Assembly: GCA_964573725.1 (NCBI GenBank)
Contig: CAZNLJ010000012.1
Coordinates: 57,797-121,796, forward strand
DNA from: UBA6168 sp964573725
GTDB lineage: Bacteria > Bacteroidota > Bacteroidia > Chitinophagales > Saprospiraceae
Direction of reading: 5' to 3'
Length of the DNA stretch: 64,000 bases
The first letter of the stretch is position 1. Each line of letters opens with the position of its first letter. The notes under the pieces are model-generated. The model had not been told where the DNA came from, did not search any database, and saw only the letters and a list, made by a program, of their open reading frames with translations. The position numbers and the translations under genes are program-made. Shown piece by piece: positions 34,856 through 43,877 of the stretch.

Positions 34856-35584
34856 ATGGAAACTTTGTCCAATCTTCAACCATTGTTGTTGGCCTCGCTG
34901 AAATCCGGTGACTATGTCGGTTTCACTTTCTTCATCGGGTCGATGGCGATGATGGCGGCCTCCGTGTTCTTCTTTTTCGAAATGATGAACATGGAAGGCA
35001 AATGGCGTACCTCCATGCTGGTGTCCGGTCTGATCACCTTCATCGCAGCGGTACACTACTTCTACATGCGTGACTTCTGGGCGGAGAACCAGACTTCTCC
35101 CACGGAATTCCGCTACATCGACTGGATCCTCACGGTTCCTTTGATGTGTGTCGAGTTCTACCTGATCCTGCGGGCCTTCGGTGCGACCACGGGGTTGTTG
35201 TGGAAAATGATTTTCTACTCGCTGCTGATGCTGGTCGCCGGTTATCTGGGCGAAACGCTGTACCGCGACCAATCCCCGCTGTGGGGTTTCATCTCCACGA
35301 TCGGTTATGTCGGTATCCTGTATGAGGTATGGATGGGTTCCGCCAAGAAATTGGCTTCCGGCTCCAACGACCCGACCCTGCAGAAGGCGTTCAGCACGCT
35401 TGCCTGGTTCGTGTTGGTAGGTTGGGCCATCTATCCCATCGGTTACATGACGATCGAAGGTTCCGGTTGGTTGAGTGGCATGTTGGATCCCTCCAGCATG
35501 GACATCATCTACAACATCGGTGATGCCGTGAACAAGATCGGCTTCGGTCTGGTCATCTACAGCCTGGCCGTCTCCAAGCGGTAA
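34856..35584 (+). CDS. Proton-pumping rhodopsin (proteorhodopsin/xanthorhodopsin type)
   Basis: 242-residue seven-helix photoreceptor pump. Helix C reads RYIDWILTVPLMCVEFYLI: Asp89 (proton acceptor), Thr93, Glu100 (donor), the DTE motif of outward proton pumps. His67 in AAVHYFYM matches the His that pairs with the acceptor. Met97 sits at the spectral tuning position, which predicts green absorption. Retinal binds Lys in helix G, DAVNKIGFGLVIYS. In helix E, LWGFIST places Gly144 where bacteriorhodopsin has Trp138; a Gly there opens the fenestration used by carotenoid antennae. Second gene after blh; a strong hairpin terminator follows. Confidence 0.97.
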   Translation: METLSNLQPLLLASLKSGDYVGFTFFIGSMAMMAASVFFFFEMMNMEGKWRTSMLVSGLITFIAAVHYFYMRDFWAENQTSPTEFRYIDWILTVPLMCVEFYLILRAFGATTGLLWKMIFYSLLMLVAGYLGETLYRDQSPLWGFISTIGYVGILYEVWMGSAKKLASGSNDPTLQKAFSTLAWFVLVGWAIYPIGYMTIEGSGWLSGMLDPSSMDIIYNIGDAVNKIGFGLVIYSLAVSKR

Positions 35585-35663
35585 GTGCGCCTGCCCCGGC
35601 AGTAAGAAACGTCCGGCAGCTCCCTATGGGCCCTCGGCCTGTGGTGGGTGAAAAGACGGTAAA

Positions 35664-35702
35664 AAAAACACCGGCTCGGTCCTGTACCTTGCCGGTGTTT
35701 TT
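35664..35702. terminator. Bidirectional terminator after the rhodopsin gene
   Basis: AAAAACACCGGC (35664-35675) and GCCGGTGTTTTT (35691-35702), 15-base loop. T runs on both sides, so it can also end the convergent kinase transcript at 35728. Confidence 0.88.
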
Positions 35703-35727
35703 CTTGTGATGGAGTTCGGTAGTCCGG

Positions 35728-36360
35728 TCAGAACAGGCCGTGCAATTCCCGCTGGACCTTTTCCACAATGTTCCCGAGGTCCTCGTGGTTTTTTTCGAAG
35801 TCTATTTCATCCGTATCGACGACCAGCAGTTTTCCTTCCCGATAATCGCCGATCCATTGTTCGTAGCGGTTGTTGAGTCGTTTGAGGTAATCGAGGCTCA
35901 TGCTGCCTTCGTACTCCCGACCCCGTGACTGGATATGCGAGACCAGGGTGGAGATGCTGGACCGGAGATAGATCAGCAGGTCGGGGGCCTGTATTTGGGA
36001 AGACATCGTCTTGAACAGGCTGAAGTAGTTTTCGAAATCGCGTTTGGACATCAGCCCCATGTCATGGAGATTGGGTGCGAAGATGTAAGCGTCCTCGTAG
36101 ATGGTCCGGTCCTGAATGACGGTCTGTTGGCCTTCCAGGATTTGAAGGATCTGTTGGTAGCGATTGTTGAGAAAATAAATCTGCAGGTTGAAGGACCAGC
36201 GTTGCATGTCGTGGTAGAAATCCTCCAGGTAGGGGTTGTCGTCCGTACTTTCGAAGTGAGGTTCCCATTGGAAGTGCCTGGAAAGTTTTCCGCATAGCGT
36301 CGTCTTGCCGGCGCCAATGTTGCCTGCGATGGCTATGTATTTGATTTTGTTTGTATTCAT
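35728..36360 (-). CDS. Deoxynucleoside kinase
   Basis: 210-residue kinase of the dNK/dGK family that phosphorylates salvaged deoxynucleosides. P-loop IAGNIGAGKTTL; then NPYLEDFYHDMQRWSFNLQI is split around the substrate site, the DRTIYEDAYIF motif (DR[ST] signature) and the lid with Arg residues (SRGREYEG). Length is typical. Convergent with the rhodopsin gene, divergent from gatC. Base specificity cannot be read with confidence. Confidence 0.94.
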   Translation of the reverse strand: MNTNKIKYIAIAGNIGAGKTTLCGKLSRHFQWEPHFESTDDNPYLEDFYHDMQRWSFNLQIYFLNNRYQQILQILEGQQTVIQDRTIYEDAYIFAPNLHDMGLMSKRDFENYFSLFKTMSSQIQAPDLLIYLRSSISTLVSHIQSRGREYEGSMSLDYLKRLNNRYEQWIGDYREGKLLVVDTDEIDFEKNHEDLGNIVEKVQRELHGLF

Positions 36361-36483
36361 AGCGATTCGTTTCTATGTTCCGTTGCGAAAGTAATAAAAA
36401 AAATGGTCGCAGGGTCCTCCTTTGCTGTGGTTGCCGGGCCAGGGTTTCCGGCTGCCAGGTATCGGCGCTTGGTCGGACTTTGT

Positions 36484-36491
36484 TACATTTG
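36484..36491 (+). promoter_or_regulatory. Possible -7 element upstream of gatC
   Basis: TACATTTG, a perfect TAnnTTTG, 186 bases before the gatC ATG; no -33 partner at the usual spacing. The 316 bases between the kinase and gatC hold nothing else recognisable. Confidence 0.35.
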
Positions 36492-36676
36492 CCGGCGATG
36501 GGTGGAATCAGCCGAAGTATTTCGTGCGGATGGGCCTGGCCTGGGCATACTAATCCCGGTCGCTTCGCGTTCCGTAAACGGCGGTGATGGGATTCCGGGC
36601 CGCAGGAATTTGTCGGAACAGCCATCGGAATGGTTGTAATTCTATCAAATCCATGCGATCATCTAAAAAAACAGCC

Positions 36677-36961
36677 ATGCAGGTAGACAGGGACTTAGTT
36701 TTGAAATTGGAAAACCTGGCGCAGTTGGATCTGTCGGAAGCAGCCCGTTTGGCGGTTTTATCCGACCTGAACCACATCCTCCGGATGATCGACCAATTGT
36801 CCTCCCTGGATACCGAAGGGGTCCTGCCGCTCACCCACTTGTCGGAAGAACCGATGGTATGGCGGCCGGACGAGGTAGGGGGGCAAGTGGATCGGGAAAC
36901 GGCCCTCCGCAACGCCCCCGATTCGGACGGCACCTATTTCCGGGTGCCGAAGTTATTCTGA
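36677..36961 (+). CDS. gatC: Asp/Glu-tRNA amidotransferase subunit C
   Basis: 94-residue GatC, the small subunit that stabilises the GatA-GatB complex forming Gln-tRNA(Gln) or Asn-tRNA(Asn). Typical pattern: an N-terminal helix (LVLKLENLAQLDLSE), DLNHILRMIDQLSSLDTEGVLP is the conserved middle (quoted in part), HLSEEPMVWRPDEV and the end YFRVPKLF. Start at MQVDRDLV. gatA and gatB are elsewhere, as is common. Confidence 0.93.
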   Translation: MQVDRDLVLKLENLAQLDLSEAARLAVLSDLNHILRMIDQLSSLDTEGVLPLTHLSEEPMVWRPDEVGGQVDRETALRNAPDSDGTYFRVPKLF

Positions 36962-37050
36962 AGGACGGGGGCCGGCGGGTTCAGCGCCAGCCGACCCGCT
37001 GGAACACCGATAAGCTCCCCCGGGGAGCCAGTCATTCACAAACCATTCCT

Positions 37051-37764
37051 ATGCAAACTGTCATTTCCGTCCGGAATCTCCAGAAAATCTATCAGATGGG
37101 TGCCAACGTGGTCAACGCCCTGCAAGGAATCGACCTCGATATCCATCGGAACGAATACGTGGCGCTCATGGGCCCGTCCGGCTCCGGAAAGAGTACCCTG
37201 ATGAATCTGATCGGGTGCCTGGATACGCCGACCTCCGGCGATTATATCCTCAACGGGACCAATGTGAGTACCATGGACGATTCGGATCTGGCCATGGTCC
37301 GCAACAAGGAAATCGGTTTTGTCTTCCAGACCTTCAACCTGCTGCCGCGGCTTTCGGCCCTGGAGAATGTGGCCCTGCCCTTGGTTTACGGTGGGATGGG
37401 GAAGTCCCAACGGCTGGAAAAGGCCCGCCATGTCCTCGAATCGGTGGGATTGGCGGACCGCATGGGGCACAAGCCGAACGAATTGTCGGGCGGCCAACGC
37501 CAACGGGTCGCCGTGGCGCGCGCCCTGGTCAATGACCCCAGCATCATCCTGGCGGACGAGCCGACCGGTAACCTGGATTCCAAGACTTCCTATGAAATCA
37601 TCGGTTTGTTCGAGCAAATCCACAACCAGGGGAATACCATCGTATTGGTCACCCACGAGCCGGATATCGCCGGGTACGCCCACCGGGTGGTCCGGCTGAT
37701 CGACGGCAGGATCGCTTCCGATGAGTTGAATCCGAATCCGGTCAAAATTTTCGAAACGGCCTGA
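37051..37764 (+). CDS. ABC transporter ATP-binding protein (MacB/LolD type)
   Basis: 237-residue ATPase. Walker A GPSGSGKST, Q-loop VFQTFNLLPRLSALENV, signature LSGGQRQRVAVARAL, Walker B IILADEPTGNLDSKT and H-loop VLVTHEPD. The pattern, with VNALQGIDLDIHRNEYVALMG, is the MacB/LolD subfamily that drives mechanotransmission or lipoprotein release. No permease gene is next to it, so its membrane partner must be encoded elsewhere. Start at ATG 37051. Ninety bases after gatC; linkage uncertain. Confidence 0.95.
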   Translation: MQTVISVRNLQKIYQMGANVVNALQGIDLDIHRNEYVALMGPSGSGKSTLMNLIGCLDTPTSGDYILNGTNVSTMDDSDLAMVRNKEIGFVFQTFNLLPRLSALENVALPLVYGGMGKSQRLEKARHVLESVGLADRMGHKPNELSGGQRQRVAVARALVNDPSIILADEPTGNLDSKTSYEIIGLFEQIHNQGNTIVLVTHEPDIAGYAHRVVRLIDGRIASDELNPNPVKIFETA

Positions 37765-37921
37765 ATCCCGGCCGCCCCCGCCTTACGCCCGCTTGCCGGC
37801 AGCCGGGCGAGTCGGATTGAACCTTTCCCCGCTTCCGTTGTTTGGAGCTGGGACGGTTCCCGTTGCCGCGCGCTGCCGTACCGGCGCGGCGCGGTACCCG
37901 CCACTTTCAAACCGCATATCC

Positions 37922-38470
37922 ATGGCTTTCAAAATATACACCAAGACCGGCGACTCAGGGGAGACGGGTCTGTTCGGTGGTGCCCGGCTGCCGAAGCACC
38001 ACCTGCGCATCGAATCCTACGGAACAGTGGACGAACTGAACGCACACCTGGGCGTTGTCCGGGATATGGTGACCGGCGACTTGCCGAGGGCGGCGCTCAA
38101 GGCAATACAGGACCGGCTTTTCAGCGTCGGTGCCTTTCTGGCGACCGCGCCCGGCAAGGGATCGATGCCCTTGGACCTGGGTCCGGCGGATATCTCCTTC
38201 CTGGAATCGGAAATCGACCGGATGGAAACATCCTTGCCACCTTTGCGCAATTTCATCCTGCCGGGGGGGCATCCTGCCGTTTCCTTCTGCCATGTCGCGC
38301 GCTGCGTTTGCCGCCGGGCGGAGCGCCTGGTGGTCGCCCTGTCCGATACCGACCCCGTGGACCCGCTGGTCCTGCAGTATATGAACCGGCTGTCCGATTA
38401 CCTCTTTGTGCTGTCCAGGGATATCGCCCGGGAGAACGGGGTGTCGGAAATCATCTGGAAGCCCCGGTAG
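37922..38470 (+). CDS. Cob(I)alamin adenosyltransferase, PduO type
   Basis: 182-residue enzyme that transfers the adenosyl group of ATP to cob(I)alamin, making coenzyme B12. ATP site KIYTKTGDSGETGLFGGARL (start of the protein), GTVDELNAHLG, and the later VCRRAERLVV and NRLSDYLFVLSR blocks define the PduO family. Length fits. It suggests the cell uses an adenosylcobalamin enzyme, none of which is in the window. Confidence 0.96.
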   Translation: MAFKIYTKTGDSGETGLFGGARLPKHHLRIESYGTVDELNAHLGVVRDMVTGDLPRAALKAIQDRLFSVGAFLATAPGKGSMPLDLGPADISFLESEIDRMETSLPPLRNFILPGGHPAVSFCHVARCVCRRAERLVVALSDTDPVDPLVLQYMNRLSDYLFVLSRDIARENGVSEIIWKPR

Positions 38471-38508
38471 GCCGACCGGTTCCGATCCGCGCAACTATTT
38501 CGGGGTAG

Positions 38509-38541
38509 TTTGTCTTTTCGTTGCCCTTTTTTCTACTTTTG
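38509..38541 (+). promoter_or_regulatory. Promoter of pyrG
   Basis: TTTG at 38509-38512, 21 bases, TACTTTTG at 38534-38541. Full Bacteroidota-type promoter; leader of about 115 bases to the ATG. Confidence 0.75.
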
Positions 38542-38665
38542 TCCCGAGAGGCTTGCCAGTCAGTGGGAATCTCCATCCCCGCCATCCGGTCCGGTCGTCC
38601 GATTGAAGCCGGTAACTGTAGAAAGGCAGGAACCTTATTTTCTTGCAATATTTATCCGAGCTGTC

Positions 38666-40267
38666 ATGGCCAAATACATTTTTGTGACCGGAGGGGTCAC
38701 TTCCTCCCTGGGTAAAGGCATCATTTCCGCATCATTGGCCAAGTTGCTGCAGGCAAGGGGTTTCTCCGTCACCATCCAGAAGTTCGACCCCTACATCAAC
38801 GTGGATCCCGGCACCCTGAACCCGTACGAACACGGGGAATGCTATGTCACGGACGACGGGGCGGAGACGGACCTGGACCTCGGGCATTACGAGCGTTTCC
38901 TCAACGTGCCGACGTCCCAGGCGAACAATGTCACGACCGGCAGGATATACCAAACCGTCATCAACAAGGAACGGGCGGGCGATTTTCTGGGGAAAACCGT
39001 GCAGGTCATTCCGCATATCACCGATGAGATCAAGCACCGGGCACAGCTCCTGGACAATACCCATCATTACGACATCATCATCACGGAGCTGGGCGGCACC
39101 GTCGGGGATATCGAGTCCTTGCCGTACCTGGAAGCCCTTCGGCAGTTGCGGTGGGAACTGGGCAACGACAATTGCCTGGTCATCCACCTCACCCTCGTCC
39201 CGTACCTGCGGGCGGCGAAGGAACTGAAAACAAAGCCCACCCAGCACTCGGTCAAGGAGTTGTTGAGCGCGGGTATACAGCCCGACATCCTGGTCTGCCG
39301 CACGGAGCATCCCATCGGGATGGATATCCGACGCAAATTGGCCTTGTTCTGCAATGTGGACGTCGGCTCGGTGGTGGAAGCCATCGATGCGGAGACCATC
39401 TATGATGTTCCCTTGCTCATGGCCAAGGAAAAACTGGACTCCACGGTGATGCAGAAACTGAGGCTCCCCGACCGGAAGGAGCCCGACCTCAGCGCCTGGA
39501 AGGTATTCCTCGGCAGGCTGAAAAACCCTGTCTCCGAAGTCCGCATCGGCCTGATCGGCAAGTACCACGAGCTGCAGGATGCCTACAAGTCCATCCTGGA
39601 GGCGTTCATCCATGCCGGTGCCGTCAACGAATGCCGGGTCCGGGTGGTGCCGGTCCATGCGGAGACCTTGGTCTGTCCGGATGCGGAGTTGACGGAAAAA
39701 CTTGCTTCTTTCGACGGAATTCTCGTGGCCCCCGGTTTCGGGGAAAGGGGGATCGAGGGAAAAATCAATGCCATCCGGTACGCCAGGACCCACCGGATGC
39801 CGTTCTTCGGTATCTGTCTCGGCATGCAGTGTGCCGTAGTGGAGTTCGCCCGGCACGTCCTCGGGCTCGCCGGGGCCCAGTCCACGGAAGTGGACCGCAA
39901 GGCCGAGCATCCGGTAATCCACCTGATGCCCGACCAGGAGCAGGTGACCCGGAAAGGAGGGACCATGCGCCTGGGGGCATACGATTGCCGGCTCCGGAAA
40001 GGGTCGCTGGCCCATAAGGCCTACCAATCCCTGCAAATCAGCGAGCGGCACCGGCACCGGTACGAATTCAACAACGATTATGCCGCCGACCTCGAAAAAC
40101 ACGGCCTGCTGGCCACCGGTCATAATCCGGACAGCCAGCTCGTGGAAATCATCGAATTGAAGGATCATCCCTGGTTCGTCGGGGTCCAGTTCCATCCGGA
40201 GTTGAAAAGCACGGTGGAAAATCCGCATCCCCTGTTTGTCAGCTTTGTGAAAGCCTGCCTGAAATGA
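38666..40267 (+). CDS. pyrG: CTP synthase
   Basis: 533-residue enzyme making CTP from UTP, ATP and glutamine. Synthetase domain: KYIFVTGGVTSSLGKGI, QKFDPYINVDPGTLNPYEHG, DLGHYERFL; glutaminase domain: GILVAPGFGERGIEGK, catalytic Cys in FFGICLGMQ and the HPE triad in FHPELKSTVENPHPLF. Full length. Start at MAKYIFV. The next gene overlaps its stop by four bases (ATGA), indicating coupled translation. Confidence 0.98.
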   Translation: MAKYIFVTGGVTSSLGKGIISASLAKLLQARGFSVTIQKFDPYINVDPGTLNPYEHGECYVTDDGAETDLDLGHYERFLNVPTSQANNVTTGRIYQTVINKERAGDFLGKTVQVIPHITDEIKHRAQLLDNTHHYDIIITELGGTVGDIESLPYLEALRQLRWELGNDNCLVIHLTLVPYLRAAKELKTKPTQHSVKELLSAGIQPDILVCRTEHPIGMDIRRKLALFCNVDVGSVVEAIDAETIYDVPLLMAKEKLDSTVMQKLRLPDRKEPDLSAWKVFLGRLKNPVSEVRIGLIGKYHELQDAYKSILEAFIHAGAVNECRVRVVPVHAETLVCPDAELTEKLASFDGILVAPGFGERGIEGKINAIRYARTHRMPFFGICLGMQCAVVEFARHVLGLAGAQSTEVDRKAEHPVIHLMPDQEQVTRKGGTMRLGAYDCRLRKGSLAHKAYQSLQISERHRHRYEFNNDYAADLEKHGLLATGHNPDSQLVEIIELKDHPWFVGVQFHPELKSTVENPHPLFVSFVKACLK

Positions 40268-41727
40268 GCATCCGGAGGCAGTTGGTCATTTGGGGTGTTC
40301 CCCTGGTCGGCTGTTGGTTGGTACGCGACCTGCCTTTTTTTTGGGACACCATCCAACTGGGGTCCAAGCACGCGCACTTTTTCTACGAATCGGATTTCCG
40401 CTCCCTGGTGCTTCCGGCCGAGCTGGACAGCGGGCATCCGCCGGTATTCGGCCTCTACCTGGCCTTATGGTGGAAGTCGATCGGGAAGACGCTGTGGGTC
40501 AGTCATGCCGCCATGGTTCCTTTCCTGGTGGGTATCCTTTGGGTCTTGTTCCGGATGGGCGACTTCCTGGTGGGCAGCCGCCAGGCCTGGCTGGTACCCT
40601 TGTTGTGCTTTGCGGATCCGGTGCTGGCATCCCAAGCCGTGCTCGTCAGCCCGGATATTCCGCTGGTATTTTTCTTCCTGTTGGCGGTCTGCAGCACCTG
40701 GCGACGACGGCGGATCCTTTTGGCCATGGCACTCGCCGGCCTTTGTCTGGTCAGCATGCGGGGGATGATGTTGGCGGCCGGACTATTCTTGTATTCCCTT
40801 TGGTACCAGGAGGCCTGGCGTGCGGTCCGGCGGACCTGGCAGGTGCTATGGCCGTTCCTGCCCGGCGGCCTGTTGGCCATGGCCTGGCTGACCTATCATT
40901 GGCATGCCACCGGATGGATCGGTTATCATGCGCAGTCCACCTGGGCACCCAGTTTCGAACGGGTGGACCTGTCGGGTTTCCTGCGCAATATCCTGGTGCT
41001 CGGATGGCGCCTGGCGGACCATGGCCATGTGTTCAGCTGGCTGGTGTTGGGCGGGGCGGGCGGCCTGCTCCTGCGCCGTTCGCGGAAAGATCGGACAGCC
41101 TTGGCGGACATGCCGCCGAACCGGGCGCACATCGTGTCCCTCGCCATGCTGCTCGTGTGCATCCTGGTCGCCTTGGCACCTACCCAGCTGTTGTACAAGG
41201 GGCTGCTGGCACACCGCTACCTCTTGCCGGTATATCTTCCCCTGCAGCTGTTGGCCGGTCTCCTGTGGCTGGATCTCGTCTCCCGGTGGGCGGTCCGCAG
41301 CCGGTGGCTACCCCGGGCGGCGGTCATTCTCCCGGCAGTCCTGCTGGCCAGCGGCAACACCTGGGTGTACCCGGATAGGATTGCCCAGGGTTGGGACAGC
41401 ACCCTCGCCCACCTCGGCTGGTATCCGGCCATGGAGGATGCCTTGGCATTCCTGGAAGGGGAGGACATCCCGCTTGCCACCGTCGGCACGGCCTTCCCGG
41501 CCATCGGTCCGCTGAAGTACGCCCGGCTGACGGATGATTCGCGCGGCATGGTGGAGAAAGACCTGGATTCAAATTGCCTGGTCCTGTATTCCAATGTCAT
41601 GAACGACTTCAGCGACCAGGAGATCGACCGGCTGCACGCATCCTGGCAGCCGCTGCATACGTTCCGGCACGGCAAGGTATTCCTGACCCTGTACCGGCAA
41701 CCCGACGAAACCATATGCGCAAACTGA
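40264..41727 (+). CDS. Polytopic GT-C glycosyltransferase-like protein (family 39 type)
   Basis: 487-residue membrane protein with about ten hydrophobic spans. The first lumenal loop has DSGHPPVFGLYLALWWKSIG, the acidic/His-Pro pattern of dolichol- or undecaprenyl-phosphate-sugar dependent GT-C enzymes such as ArnT and PMT. FVSPDIPLVFFF-like and AHRYLLPVYLPLQLLAG segments (the latter near 317) also fit. It would transfer a lipid-linked sugar on the periplasmic side. Overlaps pyrG by 4 bases and the methyltransferase by 13, so one operon. Confidence 0.85.
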   Translation: MSIRRQLVIWGVPLVGCWLVRDLPFFWDTIQLGSKHAHFFYESDFRSLVLPAELDSGHPPVFGLYLALWWKSIGKTLWVSHAAMVPFLVGILWVLFRMGDFLVGSRQAWLVPLLCFADPVLASQAVLVSPDIPLVFFFLLAVCSTWRRRRILLAMALAGLCLVSMRGMMLAAGLFLYSLWYQEAWRAVRRTWQVLWPFLPGGLLAMAWLTYHWHATGWIGYHAQSTWAPSFERVDLSGFLRNILVLGWRLADHGHVFSWLVLGGAGGLLLRRSRKDRTALADMPPNRAHIVSLAMLLVCILVALAPTQLLYKGLLAHRYLLPVYLPLQLLAGLLWLDLVSRWAVRSRWLPRAAVILPAVLLASGNTWVYPDRIAQGWDSTLAHLGWYPAMEDALAFLEGEDIPLATVGTAFPAIGPLKYARLTDDSRGMVEKDLDSNCLVLYSNVMNDFSDQEIDRLHASWQPLHTFRHGKVFLTLYRQPDETICAN

Positions 41728-42266
41728 CCACGACGGAACTGGGCCGGCTCTCGCCGGCCGAACTGACCCCGGACCGACGGATTCCCCTGGTGGTCGTCCT
41801 GGACAACATCCGGTCGGCCCTCAATGTCGGTTCCGTATTCCGGACGGCGGATGCCTTTGCGGTCACCGAGATCAGCCTCTGCGGGATTTCCGCGACACCA
41901 CCGCACCGGGAGATCCTGAAGACGGCCCTCGGTGCCACCGCTTCTGTTCCCTGGACCTACGCGGCCGACACCCTCGATGCCATCCGGGCATATCAACAGG
42001 CCGGATACCATGTCCTGGCGGTGGAACAGGCGGTAGGTGCCCGTTCCTTGGAAGATTTTGTGCCGGACCCGTCCGAAAAATATGCCCTCGTCTTCGGGAA
42101 CGAGGTGGAAGGGGTCTCCGATTCCGTCCTCCGGGTAGTGGACGGATGCCTTGAAATCCCGCAGTTCGGCACCAAGCATTCCCTGAATGTCGCCGTCGCC
42201 GTCGGTATCGTCTGCTGGCACATCGGAAGCCGGCTGCGGACCGGTATGGATTCCGGATCCGGTTGA
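41715..42266 (+). CDS. TrmH/SpoU-family RNA methyltransferase
   Basis: 183-residue SPOUT enzyme that 2'-O-methylates tRNA or rRNA using SAM. Motif 1 VLDNIRSALNVGSVFRTADA (catalytic Arg), motif 2 LVFGNEVEGVSD, motif 3 IPQFGTKHSLNVAVAVGI, forming the trefoil knot. No N-terminal RNA-binding extension, so it is the minimal form. Overlaps the GT-C gene by 13 bases. Target nucleotide not predictable. Confidence 0.94.
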   Translation: MRKLTTTELGRLSPAELTPDRRIPLVVVLDNIRSALNVGSVFRTADAFAVTEISLCGISATPPHREILKTALGATASVPWTYAADTLDAIRAYQQAGYHVLAVEQAVGARSLEDFVPDPSEKYALVFGNEVEGVSDSVLRVVDGCLEIPQFGTKHSLNVAVAVGIVCWHIGSRLRTGMDSGSG

Positions 42267-42485
42267 ATCAGACCTGTGGGAATCAGGGTCCGGCGTTGGC
42301 TGTGGTGTGATTCCCGGAGACTTGCCGCCGGTCCCGGGCTTCCTGGGGCTTGCCGTCGGATGTGCCGACGAGGCAACGCTGCGGAACCGGTCCCATGTCC
42401 GGTCACGACCGGACATGGGACGGAAATACACCGGCCCGGCCCTTGACATGTCCGGTTTCGATACAAAACCTTAAAAATTTCGAAG

Positions 42486-42899
42486 ATGAACTATTGGATG
42501 GTAAAGTCCGAGCCGGACGCCTTCAGTTTCGAGGAACTGCTGGCCACCGGCCGCACGATGTGGGACGGGGTGCGCAATTATGCGGCCCGAAACAACCTGC
42601 GGAGTATGTGCAAAGGCGACCTGGTGCTTTTCTATCACAGCGTCACCGGCAAGGAAGTGGTCGGTATCTGCGAAGTGGACAAGGAGCATTACCCGGACCC
42701 TACCGCCGAGCAGGGGGATTGGTCCGTCGTGGACCTCATTCCGCGAAAGCCACTGGCAAAGCCCGTACCTTTGGCCGCCATCAAGTCCGATCCCCTTTTG
42801 CAAGATATCGCTTTGGTCCGGATCGGGAGGCTCTCCGTCATGCCCTTGGAAAAAGCGGCATTCGACCATATCCTTTCGCTCGGTGAAACCGACCTGTGA
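42486..42899 (+). CDS. EVE domain-containing protein
   Basis: 137-residue PUA-like EVE protein: MNYWMVKSEPDAFSFEEL, WDGVRNYAARNNLRSM and GDLVLFYHSVTGKEVVGI are standard. EVE domains read modified bases in DNA or RNA; this stand-alone form is common and of unsettled role. Short inverted repeat GAGCGGGG/CCCCGCTC follows at about 42897-42920 without a T run. Confidence 0.94.
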   Translation: MNYWMVKSEPDAFSFEELLATGRTMWDGVRNYAARNNLRSMCKGDLVLFYHSVTGKEVVGICEVDKEHYPDPTAEQGDWSVVDLIPRKPLAKPVPLAAIKSDPLLQDIALVRIGRLSVMPLEKAAFDHILSLGETDL

Positions 42900-43310
42900 G
42901 CGGGGTCATATGCCCCGCTCCCCGGTGTTGCCGGGCTCCATCAGCCGGATGCCCGGCGCCATCCCTTGTCCTGTCGGAGGGAAATAGGGGTCAGCCGGTC
43001 CTTGCCGGCCAATTTGGCACTGGATTGGTAAGGATTGATGATCAGCGGCTGACTTCCTTTGTCCTGCCGTTTCTCAAGTTTTCTGAAATTCCCACATGGC
43101 CGCTTCCCGGCGGCCGTACCCGATATTCCCACCCAAGTTCCCCGAATCCGCCGATCCTGATGGGCCGACCGGAACGCCGGCCGTAGCCATCCGGTTTCGG
43201 ACCGACGGCGTCATACGGTCAGCCTGTCCGGTCAGGACACCCCGTCCGGATTCCGCGCCAAGCATATCCATCCACCGGTGTTGAACACCGGCCATCCAAA
43301 CAAGATAACC
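42900..43310. other. Intergenic stretch, nothing recognised
   Basis: About 410 bases between the EVE and receiver genes. Begins with the GC hairpin noted for the EVE gene; no protein-like frame or -7 element was found. Confidence 0.5.
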
Positions 43311-43715
43311 ATGACAAACTTTACCAAACGCAAGATCCTCATCATCGAGGACCACGACAGCATCCGGTTCCTGTTGGGATCCATGCTGAGCAAATCCTAT
43401 GAGGTCGTCACCAAGCGGGACGGCCTGGAAGGCATGGCCTGGCTGGTTTTGGGCAACCTGCCCGACCTGATCCTGCTGGACGTGACCATGCCCCGGTTGA
43501 ACGGGCGGGAATTTCTCAAGAACATCCGGCAGAACGCCCTCCTGAAGGAGATTCCGGTCATCATCGTGTCCGGTAACGACGGGGCTTCCGATATCGAGTA
43601 CTGCCACAGCCTGGGCATCTACGATTACCTGACCAAGCCTTTCAATCCCATCAAACTGAAGGAAAAGATAGAAGCGGTACTACGGCAGTTCCACGCCCGT
43701 GCCATCCTGAACTGA
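43311..43715 (+). CDS. Single-domain response regulator (receiver only)
   Basis: 134-residue CheY-like receiver. Acidic pocket IIEDHD, phosphoacceptor Asp57 in LILLDVTMPRLNG, Ser87 in IIVSGND, Lys109 in YDYLTKPFNP. No output domain, and no kinase nearby. It precedes the MBOAT/SGNH pair by 162 bases on the same strand; a role in regulating exopolysaccharide would be guesswork. Start 43311 is the ATG next to the fold. Confidence 0.94.
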   Translation: MTNFTKRKILIIEDHDSIRFLLGSMLSKSYEVVTKRDGLEGMAWLVLGNLPDLILLDVTMPRLNGREFLKNIRQNALLKEIPVIIVSGNDGASDIEYCHSLGIYDYLTKPFNPIKLKEKIEAVLRQFHARAILN

Positions 43716-43877
43716 AGGCCCGTCCCGTCGGCCGGTGCCACACCGGCGCCGGCCGAAAGTCGGGAAATAATGAAAGGTACAACCGCCGGAAAGGCTATCT
43801 TGCAGGCTGTTCGGACAGGCCGGCACCGGAGATGATCGGATAACCGGAGGACGGACGTCCGGCGGCAGTAGCTGCGC

